Notes under the pieces: model-generated
The model's input: only the letters and a program-made list of their open reading frames with translations
The model's database searches: none
What the model was told of the DNA's origin: nothing
Origin: Arabidopsis thaliana
Lineage: Eukaryota > Streptophyta > Magnoliopsida > Brassicales > Brassicaceae
DNA: 64,000 bases
Assembly (NCBI RefSeq): GCF_000001735.4
Contig: NC_003076.8
Coordinates: 25,795,835 to 25,859,834, forward strand
Direction: 5' to 3'
Made by a program: the position numbers and the translations under genes
Shown here: one piece after another, positions 25,714 through 37,463 of the stretch
Numbering within the stretch: the stretch's first letter is position 1
How the letters are laid out: each line of letters starts with the position of its first letter

Positions 25714-25880
25714 GAGGTGAAATTTGAAGCTGGTGGGTTCTTCACGAAGATTGAAAAAGACGATCGAAACGGTGCGTTTTTAACAGTTTCTCAAACGCGC
25801 CGTTTTAAGAGATTACCGGTTCTATTGTAACCGGACATCACCGGTTGACTTTCAAATGTGCTAATTATGAAGATACCGAA
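25714..25880. repeat. promoter block shared with the O-fucosyltransferase upstream region
   Basis: The segment upstream of FTSHI4 contains GAGGTGAAATTTGAAGCTG, GAAACGGTGCGTTT, an ACAGTTTCTC block and CTAATTATGAAGATACCG. The same ordered blocks occur at 28912-29170, upstream of the O-fucosyltransferase gene, interrupted there by about 130 bp of extra sequence. Matches were read by eye; identity percentage was not computed. Confidence 0.75.
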
Positions 25881-26497
25881 CCGGTGAAGCTCTTTCTCAA
25901 TCCATAAAGGAAACTCTTTCAATATGTATCATTATATATTCTGGTTCATTCTCTAGTCAACTAAGAGACATTTGCTCTGTATGTATGATATAGATGATGT
26001 GTACACAATTGTAAAAGACGTCGATAAGGTTGAACATGGATCATATGACAAAACCTCTTCCATGCTTTGGTTGTGGAATCGGATGGTTCCGTGTTAAAAG
26101 CAAAAGAAAAGGGGACTTTTTGTCTCGGTAATTTTGTTTTTTGCTTGGTCATGCATCAGTTTCACAACATGTTCTCTCTATTAATTAGGATGATTCCAAA
26201 AGAATCAAAAACTTATGACCTTTTTGCTAAACTTTCAAATTGGTTAATGGTTAAGAGGAAAGCATTGGTTACGACTTAGGAGTTTTAAACAAAACAGGGA
26301 AAGCAAAATAGATAGATGCAAAGTAATACTCAAAGATCCGAGTTATTATGCATACCAGATAGAAAAGACATAAAAACAACCAGAAACCTTTGAATAAAAG
26401 AGTCAAATGCGATCTTAGGCAGAGCCAGACCGAGTAGAAGAAGGCTACAAGGATCTTTGCACGCAGAGAAGTTGGAGACCCATAAAAAGCAACACAA

Positions 26498-27367
26498 TCA
26501 TTTCAAACTCGACCCGTTCAGCAGCTTAGCATTCAACGCTAGCTCAGCGTTCCGTGCAGCTGATAAGCTTGACCAAAGCCATTTTGTAGGTACAGCTTTA
26601 AGTAGCTGTTGTGATGCGTTTTGAGGCTGTGCTAAGAAAACAGTGAAATTTAGACATCTCATAAGGTGAGCAGCCAATTCGAACTCACTGTGACCCGAGA
26701 GGTCTCCCACGATGAGCATCAAGTTATCTATTTCAGGATTGCCAATTGCGCAGCAAAGAAAGTCTACAATAATCTTCTCAAGTCTGGCATCTTTATCCCC
26801 GAGTGGCCTGAGATGTCTCCCAGGATCAGCACAAATTTTGTTTGGGAAGGTGATCTGATTGCCCGGCAAAGAAATTCCACTAAAATCTTGCTCTGTCTGG
26901 TACGTCTGTCTCCTGAAACCATATTATCAACTCAGGATCAACAACAAGATACATACCTATATATATATGTAAAAGATAGAGAGAGTGTGTGTAATTGACC
27001 TAAAGGGGAGCACATCATCCCGATTCCAGCGTGTTTCGTGGCCAGAGAGTAATCACCAAAACCGGTGATTTCGCACCTTCCAAGATACTCACCATTATTC
27101 GCAAGGGCCATTCTCATGTTCCGCCAAACAGCCTCAGCAGTGAGACCATCAGGGACCGGGCAATCCTCGACATCCCAAAAGAAGACTGTACTATGCCCTC
27201 CTCCTAGGTTTTACCATATTACAAAACTGATTAGATCGACTAACTTGCTATGAAAGATCGATCACATCAAATTCCAAACTGCATCACAACAGATCTAACG
27301 CTTTCAAGGACAAGGAGATTACAATTTCCAGAGAAAACATATATATCTTACCGCTGAACTTAGGCAT
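26498..27367 (-). pseudogene. NYN-domain (limkain-b1-type) gene disrupted by a 113-bp exon duplication
   Basis: Exons 27367-27352 and 27203-27000 encode MPKFSG, GGHSTVFFWDVEDCPVPDG and ITGFGDYS, the start of a NYN/limkain-b1-type nuclease-like domain (Asp in WDVEDCPVP is a usual active-site acidic residue). The third exon should continue L-G-D-K-D-A-R. Instead it begins at 26912 with GDRRTRQSKILVEFLCRAI, and a diverged second copy GDKDARLEKIIVDFLCCAI starts 113 bp later. Because 113 is not a multiple of three, reading through the first copy stops at TAG 26766-26764 (122 aa). Using a weaker downstream acceptor (CCAGACAG|AG, exon from 26892) re-enters the second copy's frame and yields 204 aa ending at 26498. 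It is therefore either a pseudogene or a gene rescued by acceptor choice. Confidence 0.7.
26687..26912 (-). repeat. 113-bp direct duplication inside the NYN-gene exon
   Basis: Copy A starts at 26912 and copy B at 26799 on the minus strand. Both carry the aligned landmarks CCAGAC, AAGATT, TTTCTTTGC, a CAAT tract and GGGAGAC(A/C)TCTC(A/G)GG at the same offsets. The copies are clearly diverged, so the duplication is not recent. The period of 113 bp shifts the frame. Confidence 0.75.
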
Positions 27368-28911
27368 CGTTTTGGATCGGTCGAGAAAACTAGATGCTTG
27401 CTTGCTGAAGATTAAAGAGAGAACAAGGTTGGCGCTAATCTTCTTCTTTTTATGTTTCTCGGTAGCGGTGTCAAGTGGGCCACAAACCTACGGGCTTGGC
27501 CCAATAAATGGGTTGTTGATGTCTGCAAATCTTAGTAAAACGGTAATATTCCGAGTATGATGTCTAGGGAAGACAAATTTCAAATCCATGAACAGAATCT
27601 AATCCAAATAAATTTAGCCATCTTAAATCTTAATCATACTACGTATATTGTTCCTAATATATGTAAATCTCCAAAGACGTAAAAAAAGATAAGGAACTTA
27701 CCGGGGTCAAAATATTGTAATATAAAACCGTATATTTCTCTAAATACTTAGTCTTTTATATAACATATCACATTTAAACAAAATTTCCAATTACAGATTT
27801 TTAAATGATATTTTTATCATCATTTAAATTAAAAATATTTGGTTAATTTATAAACATAATAAATGCGCATGAAGAAAAAGAAAAAAAAAATCAAAATAAT
27901 TGAATTATGGGTTATGACCAAGGAATAAATAATACTAAAAACATAAAAAGAGATCTAAAAGAAGGTTCAAACTTGAACTAGGTGGGTCAAGTCATAGAGA
28001 TCTCAACCAAATGAGCCAATTGACTTGAAAGCTTGCAAACAATTTAATTTATATATTTTAATTGATGTCAGTTGACCTTTTTCTTTCAACGTGGGTTTAC
28101 TTGTGGTTGCATCGTTTCTTGAATGTGACAGAAAAGGATCGGTAAACCGTTTTAAAGGACAAGGACATATCTCGTCAAAAAGCTTAGAGAGTACCTCACG
28201 ATCTCTCTCACTTATACTTTCCACATTTTGAGAGATTCACATTTTCTTAGTTATCCTCGATAACAACTTACTGCAATATAGGAGACCAATCAAATCAGCG
28301 CAAACAAAATAGTATAAGATTATGTTTGTGTATGATTTGTACAAGACATCAAGTAAACTTATAGATTGTATAGATCAAGCTGATGATAATTTTTGGCAGA
28401 TCTGTGCCTAGGGTTACGGATGCCAAAGACGATGTTTTTCAAAAAAAAAAATGAATCAAACATAAATCCAAAATTTAACCTACCTAATATTGATAAATAA
28501 CAAATGTGTAATTCAAAAAAGTTCACTTGTGATTATAGATTAAAAATAATAAAAAAAAATCAAAAAAAAAATAACTTTAATCGTGAAATCGTCATAAATA
28601 TGATCTTTAAAAAAAAAAGATGAATGAGTTAATTATCCTTAAAAAATTGATATCTTAGTCTCTAATTTAAATTCAACATATTTTTTTTTTAAAGCCACTT
28701 GGCTCTATTAAAGTAAAAGCTCTAAGTTTTACATGAGCTTAATATTACTATACAAACAAAAATTAAAAGGTTTTAAATGTTGAGAATTTTTGAGAAATGC
28801 TTTCTTGGTGTGTGTTTTTTCTTCAAAAATATTTCTTTGAGATGTGCATTTTCAAAATAACCCTTTTTAGTTAAATTTGAAAAAAAATATATAAAGTCTA
28901 TAAGGTTTTTA
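27368..28911. other. intergenic, no gene seen
   Basis: About 1.5 kb. The left edge has promoter-like GGGCC and GGCCCAAT motifs near 27476-27505 belonging to the NYN gene. The remainder is highly AT-rich with poly-A and poly-T runs. The 73-codon frame at 28003-28224 begins with GTG and resembles nothing. Confidence 0.5.
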
Positions 28912-29291
28912 GAGGTGAAATTTGGAGCTGTGCACTTGAAACGGTGCGTTTACATTAATTGGAAAAGGAATCGCACCGGTGATGCGATAACCGGACGTTA
29001 CCAATCGAATTTCCGATAAAACAGCAATTTTCGAAACCAAACCGGTTTTGAACGAGCAAAAGCTTGAAAACGCCGCGTTTTAAACAGTTTCTCGAAGACG
29101 CATTATCGGTTTTATTTTAACCGAACACCACCACTGGTTCACTATCAAATACTAATTATGAAGATACCGGTATCTTTGGAACGGTGTTTTTAAAATGTTG
29201 TTATTACCGGTGATGCGAGAACCGGACGTTATCAAAAATTCCGGTAAAACAGCAATTTCAAAACCGGTTTGGTTTTGAACAAGCAAAAGCT
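28912..29291. repeat. mosaic of duplicated promoter blocks upstream of the O-fucosyltransferase gene
   Basis: Order read by eye: block P (28912-28952), block Q1 (28976-29064, starts ACCGGTGATGCGATAACCGG, ends GAGCAAAAGCT), block R (29077-29170, ends GAAGATACCGG) and block Q2 (29206-29291, starts ACCGGTGATGCGAGAACCGG, ends AAGCAAAAGCT). P and R also occur together upstream of FTSHI4 (25714-25880). Q2 abuts the mRNA leader of the O-fucosyltransferase. Confidence 0.78.
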
Positions 29292-29293
29292 CG

Positions 29294-29323
29294 ATGTCCG
29301 GAGGAGGAAAGAGACCGTTGTAG
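29294..29323 (+). CDS. 9-aa upstream ORF in the O-fucosyltransferase leader
   Basis: ATG TCC GGA then GGAGGAAAGAGACCGTTG and TAG: a short frame ending 20 bases before the main ATG at 29344. It exists only if transcription begins upstream of 29294. Its ATG context (CTCGATGT) is modest. Confidence 0.35.
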   Translation: MSGGGKRPL

Positions 29324-29343
29324 ATCTGTCTTCTTCATCGAAG

Positions 29344-32097
29344 ATGGTGAAACACAGAAACTCATCTCGCTCGATAATCTCATATTCTTCTTCAATAGCA
29401 AGATTCTTCTCTAGAAAAGCTATTTCTCTCTACTTGATCTTCGTCTTTGCTTTTACCATCTGGGTTCTCGTCTTCAGCTCCAGAAACATTCAAACCGATG
29501 ATGACCACACCAAACATCAACAACAACATCATCGGGATCTAATCGATTCAGAATCATTTCCGCCACCGTATTTGCCTCCTAGGAAGGTAAAGTTGTTAAT
29601 ATTTCATGGGTTGTGGATTTGAATGAAGAAATGAGGTGACTTGATTTGGTTTTTGATCGGAACAATTGAGAAAGCATAACTTTATTGAGCTTCAGAATTT
29701 GCAGAAACCGTATGAAAATACTCAACTTTGGACTCCTCCTTTCAGCTTTGGGTTGCATCCATGTGTCAAACCTACTCCGAAATACAAAGGTATGCCAAAG
29801 AAGCTCACTTCCAATTTCTGATGGATCTATCTTGGGTTTTGTTTATGAATTCAGAACTGTGCTTTTGATTGATTTCAAGTTCGTTTCTTGCAGAATTTTC
29901 AGAATCAGATCATTATATAACAGTGAAAAGTAATGGTGGACTAAATCAAATGCGTACTGGTGTAAGTAAAACCATTTAAGTTGTTGTTTTCATGATTCTT
30001 TTTGTCTTGCTTAGTACCAAAGTGATTCAATAAGCATGTTATTGTACAGATAGCAGATATAGTGGCTGTTGCGCACATCATGAATGCAACTTTAGTCATT
30101 CCTGAGCTGGATAAGCGATCGTTTTGGCAAGATTCAAGGTATTTTGAAACTTCAAACAAACAAAAAATGCAGCTTACTTAATTAGTGGTTATGAGATTTA
30201 TACTATTTCTAACTTACATTTTCGCTATGTCTCAGTGTTTTTTCAGATATTTTTGACGAGGAACAATTCATTAAATCATTGCGAAGAGATGTCAAGGTTA
30301 TTAAAAAGCTCCCAAAGGAAGTGGAATCTCTACCTAGAGCAAGGAAGCATTTCACTTCTTGGTCTAGTGTTGGATATTATGAAGAAATGACTCACTTGTG
30401 GAAGGAGTACAAGGTCGGTCTTAAGCAACTTCTTTTACATTTTGCATTTGCTGTTTCATTCAACTGCTGATAGAATAATAACAATGCAGGTCATCCATGT
30501 CGCAAAATCAGATTCTCGCCTTGCAAATAATGACCTGCCTATCGACGTTCAAAGACTGAGATGTCGTGTACTATATCGTGGTCTCTGCTTCTCTCCTGCA
30601 ATTGAAAGCCTTGGACAGGTTGGGACCCTTTTCCTGTCTTGTACACAACATAGATAGGCTGTAGTAACATAAAATTCATTTCATACACATAAGATTTCAA
30701 GTTAATGTTCTCTTTGGGTACCGAATAGCTATATAGAAGTTTCAAAACCATCGTTTGGGTCAACGAGTTTTCATTGTCAAATGATAGAACTTGCAATAAC
30801 ATAGTTTATGCATTTAAGAGGTGTGTAATGATAGAATAGGAGAATGGATACATCTTTTTCTATCAAACATAGTTTATGCATTTAAGAGGTGTCCTATGGG
30901 GATTCCTGTAGACTGTGGGTTCTGAGCAATCATGACGGTGACACCACAGAAGCTGGTTGAGAGACTCAAGTCACGTGCTGGGAGATATATTGCATTGCAC
31001 CTGAGATATGAGAAAGATATGTTGGCTTTCACTGGTTGCACCTATGGTCTCACTGATGCTGAATCCGAAGAACTGAGAGTAATGCGGTAATTGATTACTC
31101 TCTGCATCTATTCTTAACAAAGCAAACATGCAAAACGTCTTCATGGGATAAAATTACAGTTTCAAGCTCAATATGTTATCTGTTGGTCACAGGGAAAGTA
31201 CAAGCCATTGGAAGATCAAAAGTATAAATTCAACAGAGCAGAGAGAGGAAGGCCTTTGTCCATTGACTCCAAAAGAAGTGGGAATATTTCTGAAAGGTCT
31301 CGGATATTCTCAGTCAACAGTCATATATATTGCAGCAGGGGAAATCTATGGGGGTGATGATAGACTCTCTGAGCTTAAGTCGCGCTTCCCAAATCTGGTT
31401 TTTAAGGTCTGTTCAACCACCTCTAATCTTTCATGTTACTGACAATCTAAAGATGATAAATGTTTATGTTTCATGTACTGGATTTTGTAGGAAACGCTTG
31501 CTGGGAACGAAGAGTTAAAAGGTTTCACTGGCCATGCGACTAAAACGGCTGCTCTTGATTACATAATTTCTGTTGAGAGTGATGTGTTTGTTCCTTCACA
31601 TTCTGGAAACATGGCAAGAGCAGTTGAAGGTCACCGCAGATTTCTAGGGCATCGCAGGACTATCACTCCCGACAGGTTCTATCTCCTTCCTTCTGTTACC
31701 TTAAAAAAAAGCATTAATCTTTTAGTCATTTTGTTATAGGCCATGACAAGTTTGGTGTTGTATGCAGGAAAGGACTAGTGAAACTCTTCGTTAAGATGGA
31801 GAGAGGACAGCTAAAAGAAGGACCAAAGTTGTCCAATTTTGTGAATCAAATGCATAAAGACAGGTAGCAAAAGAGTCATACGTTTGCTTCTTAAACAATA
31901 AACCTATAAAAAAAAGCACATCTTTGATGCGAGAAGAGGATTTGTTTGATCGGTTTTGCAGACAAGGTGCACCGAGGAGAAGGAAAGGACCAACGCAGGG
32001 GATCAAAGGACGTGCACGGTTTAGAACTGAAGAAGCCTTTTATGAGAATCCATATCCAGAGTGTATTTGCAGTTCAAAGGAGCACAAAGAACCCTAA
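29344..32097 (+). CDS. O-fucosyltransferase (GT65/GT106-like DUF246 family), about 519-522 aa
   Basis: Eleven exons: 29344-29586, 29696 or 29705-29789, 29894-29961, 30050-30138, 30236-30413, 30490-30618, 30950-31086, 31193-31406, 31491-31675, 31768-31863 and 31962-32097. Exon 2 has two in-frame acceptors nine bases apart, adding or omitting NLQ. Topology is type II Golgi: a short basic N-terminus and one anchor ([19 protein letters not shown], about residues 29-47). Family motifs present are [20 protein letters not shown] (nucleotide-sugar binding region), [24 protein letters not shown] (the HxR region of plant O-FucT proteins), [11 protein letters not shown] and [17 protein letters not shown]. 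This is the plant O-fucosyltransferase family; the acceptor substrate cannot be told from sequence. From memory it is AT5G64600. The gene looks intact. Confidence 0.9.
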
Positions 32098-32498
32098 CTA
32101 AAATTTTCCAAACTTTTTTTGTTCTGTATCATTACATCTCATTTATAGTCATCTTAATTATAGTTTTCACATATCCCTTGATATCTTTTCTGTTTTTGAT
32201 ATCCGGAGATCTCTAGCCGAAGTAGAAAGCCAGAAATTTTTAACATTTAGTTATAAAACTTCTCTTTCGGCATTTTTTCAAATATTCCAAATTTTAACCA
32301 AACTGTTGTCAATCAGAATGGAACAAGAATGAAACACCAAAGTTACTACTGATCGTTTTACCATCCAGACAAAAGATTCCTACAGTTACAAGATCTATTG
32401 AACAGAGTGCGTGTTAAATTGTTACAGACAAAAGTCATCTAAGGATATGCAGATTAAAAGTAGACCATAACCATAACTATTTGAAGTGTAATGCCCTC

Positions 32499-34669
<2,171 letters not shown>

Positions 34670-34747
34670 TTCTTTAGTCGGGTCGGAGATTTTTTCCGGG
34701 TGGATTCTTTTCTCATACGGATAAAGAACATCATTTGGAAGGAGTGT

Positions 34748-34781
34748 GGCCCAATAACAACTTTGAATGCTCAATTGGGCC
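34748..34781 (-). promoter_or_regulatory. two site II (GGCCCA/TGGGCC) elements upstream of HAM1
   Basis: GGCCCA at 34748-34753 and TGGGCC at 34776-34781, in opposite orientations 22 bases apart, within about 115 bases of the HAM1 ATG. Site II elements bind TCP factors in growth-related promoters (established knowledge). Confidence 0.5.
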
Positions 34782-36040
34782 TATCTTTATAATTGGCCTG
34801 TACTATATGTCTCTCTTACCGTCCTTTTTTTTTGGGTGCAAAAAATCTCTTACCGTCGTTAATACACGTTTTATAACTGTTGGCTTATGTTTAGTTTTAT
34901 AATCGCCAGGTTACATTTAAAGAATGATTAGTAGGAGCAAACAATTTATAAAAACTAAAGAGATAATGAGAGATAAATAATAAGTGACAGAGTCAGTATT
35001 TTGTCGTGAATGGGAAACAGCCAAACAAGGCTTTATGATTCGTACTAATCACAAGATTCACAGATCAAAAAATCACAAAGTTCCAAGAAGCAAAGACGAA
35101 AAACACAACTCATCATCGTGTCCTTGAAGTTATGGTCATAGATTCGCACACCATGTTCCTCTAGATTAACCAAAATGATTTTTTATGAACAAAAAAGATT
35201 CACATGGTCACTTTACTGTATCTTGTATGTGAAATTTTACATCTCATTTTTCTTAAAGAATGTTTTACTTTTACATACTATCAATTTACTTTTATTTTTC
35301 GGTTATGAATTGAAGTGGATGACTTACTTACTTTTGAAATTCGAATGAAGAAAAATAGAATTGATTCCTATTTCAGTTGTTCACATGTAAACACGTTATA
35401 TACTTATATGGCAACTTGACTAAAGGGAAAATTTAAATAAAATGATTTAATTTGGTGACATATATTCATCTTTCTAATTTTTGTAGCTACTACACACCGT
35501 GTATCCTTTTTCATAATAATGATGTGAAATTGTATAATTGTAAGAAAAAATGAGAAAAGAGTGACGAAATCTTTAAAACAGACAGAATTTTTTTGGTTGA
35601 GCAAACAAAACTTAGTTATCAAATTTTGGAAATAACGTGTTGAAGTGGCTGATTCTTTTACCTACAATGATTGATTCATCGACAAATATCTTGTTCGTAT
35701 ATCATCAATTCTAAATTCTTCAAAAATAAAGTAAAGATACTCAAATGTAATGAAATGACGAAGCTGGAAAAACGTATTTTAATTTAATTCATTATTTGAC
35801 CAACAATTTGCATCATGTGAATTTAAATCTTGATAGGTCAATATTAGTATAAACTACCACACTACATGCGAAAATCATTCCTCATTTAGTGCAATTACAA
35901 ATGATAAACGGAAACGTTATCATTTGTATTTATTTTGTAAAATATGTAATTCAAGAAACTGCTCAGAATATAAAGACAAGAATCCTCTTTCTTCCATCTC
36001 TATCTCTCCGTAAACAGTTGCTCAAAACCTTCTTCCTGAA
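34782..36040. other. intergenic between HAM1 and C/VIF2, no gene seen
   Basis: 1.26 kb, AT-rich, between divergently transcribed genes. It must hold the C/VIF2 promoter, with the leader just before 36041. Short open frames (35404-35622, 35889-36080) show no protein-like features. Confidence 0.5.
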
Positions 36041-36583
36041 ATGGCTTCTTCTCTCATCTTCCTCCTCCTCGTTACCCTAACCTTTTCAGCATCAACCCTA
36101 ATCTCAGCCAAATCCAACACAACAACAATAATCGAATCAACTTGCAAAACCACAAACTACTACAAATTCTGCGTCTCAGCTCTCAAATCCGACCCAAGAA
36201 GTCCCACAGCCGACACAAAAGGTCTCGCCTCCATTATGGTCGGCGTTGGTATGACAAACGCCACCTCCACCGCAAATTACATCGCTGGAAACCTATCCGC
36301 CACCGTAAAAGACACCGTTCTCAAAAAGGTCTTACAAGATTGCTCCGAGAAGTATGCTCTCGCCGCTGATTCTCTCCGGCTGACGATTCAAGATCTTGAT
36401 GATGAAGCTTATGACTATGCCTCCATGCATGTGTTGGCGGCGCAGGATTATCCTAATGTTTGCCGGAATATTTTTAGGCGGGTTAAAGGGTTGGCTTATC
36501 CGGTGGAGATTCGCCGGCGTGAAGCTAGTCTGAGACGTATTTGTGGTGTTGTCTCCGGGATTCTTGATCGCCTTGTTGAATGA
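36041..36583 (+). CDS. C/VIF2: invertase inhibitor (PMEI-fold), 180 aa
   Basis: Single exon from ATGGCTTCTTCTC to TGA. A signal peptide (SSLIFLLLVTLTFSASTLISA) precedes the inhibitor domain. The fold is marked by the hairpin cysteines STCKTTNYYKFCV and later LQDCSEK and PNVCR, and by HVLAAQDY. Intronless, compact four-helix PMEI-like proteins either block pectin methylesterase or bind acid invertases. I recognise this one as C/VIF2, which inhibits cell-wall and vacuolar invertase in the apoplast or vacuole (established knowledge). Its neighbour PME64 carries a PMEI-type pro-domain, but the two are unrelated in operation as far as sequence shows. Length is normal. Confidence 0.93.
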   Translation: MASSLIFLLLVTLTFSASTLISAKSNTTTIIESTCKTTNYYKFCVSALKSDPRSPTADTKGLASIMVGVGMTNATSTANYIAGNLSATVKDTVLKKVLQDCSEKYALAADSLRLTIQDLDDEAYDYASMHVLAAQDYPNVCRNIFRRVKGLAYPVEIRRREASLRRICGVVSGILDRLVE

Positions 36584-37320
36584 TTTACATTTGCATTAAC
36601 TACTTTCGTAAAATCTCTATTTAAATTATCGTATTTCATGAATTTAATATGACCGTTACTTTATTACTTTCGTCTTTGCTACAACTTTCAAATTGCCAAG
36701 AAGAACAATCTTTAGAGATCACCTGAATATTTGGAATTTAATATTTCTCAATCAATTGACTAATCATACCAAAAATTTTAAGTGACGAAGATTTGGGGGA
36801 AAAGGCTTCTTAAGAAATGGGAAGTACTAGAGATATTTGTATATTCGTTATATATCTTTAGGTAACTTTTTGCTTTATCTGTATGCATTATACGTGTTAT
36901 CGCTTCAGAGATGTTTTACACTTTAAAAATTGCGATAAGGTTACAAAAGTGTCATCTTAAAAGAGAAAGGTAACGTCGTCTATATATTTTTTTATAACAA
37001 TTTTAATGCAGAATAGTTATCGACCTCATAAACTAGTACTGCTTTTAAGACGACGTCGACTGCTATGCGAATCAAAATCAAAAGACGTATGACTTTTTTT
37101 AATATCATTTTAGGTGGAAACATTTACATAAATTATTGAAAGTGAATGTTCGTAGGTCATTGACTAGTCTACAGTTTTCGATATCAGTTCAAATAATCGA
37201 CTCATAATTGAACTAAAAGCATCAAAATAATTAAACCATATACGAACACTAATAAGACCGGTTTTAGAATAAACCGGACTAGTCGGTGGATAAAATCGTC
37301 ATTTGACACGGAGACTACTA
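36584..37320. other. C/VIF2 3' flank and FAS2 upstream region
   Basis: About 0.74 kb, AT-rich. A CGACGTCGACTGC patch near 37053 contains an ACGTC core but no coding frame or repeat. The FAS2 promoter elements start at 37321. Confidence 0.4.
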
Positions 37321-37405
37321 TTTCGCGCCCAAATGATCCCAGAAGACGCGCCCAGAGTGACAGTCCTTTTAGTTATTCTTCTTCCCAGTAATCCACAAAC
37401 CCTAG
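37321..37405 (+). promoter_or_regulatory. E2F site and telo-box in the FAS2 promoter/leader
   Basis: TTTCGCGC at 37321-37328 fits the E2F consensus TTTSSCGC, and a second GCGCC patch follows near 37349. AAACCCTAG at 37397-37405 is a telo-box. Both lie within 145 bases of the FAS2 ATG. E2F sites with telo-boxes are typical of S-phase genes, matching a CAF-1 subunit. The binding itself is inferred. Confidence 0.65.
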
Positions 37406-37463
37406 AAAATTTTCTCAAGAAAATCCGAATCACGATTCTGGGCATTGTGGAGGATTGACAAAA

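Noticed and set aside
28003-28224. 73-codon minus frame
   Set aside because: Starts with GTG in an intergenic region and has no family features.
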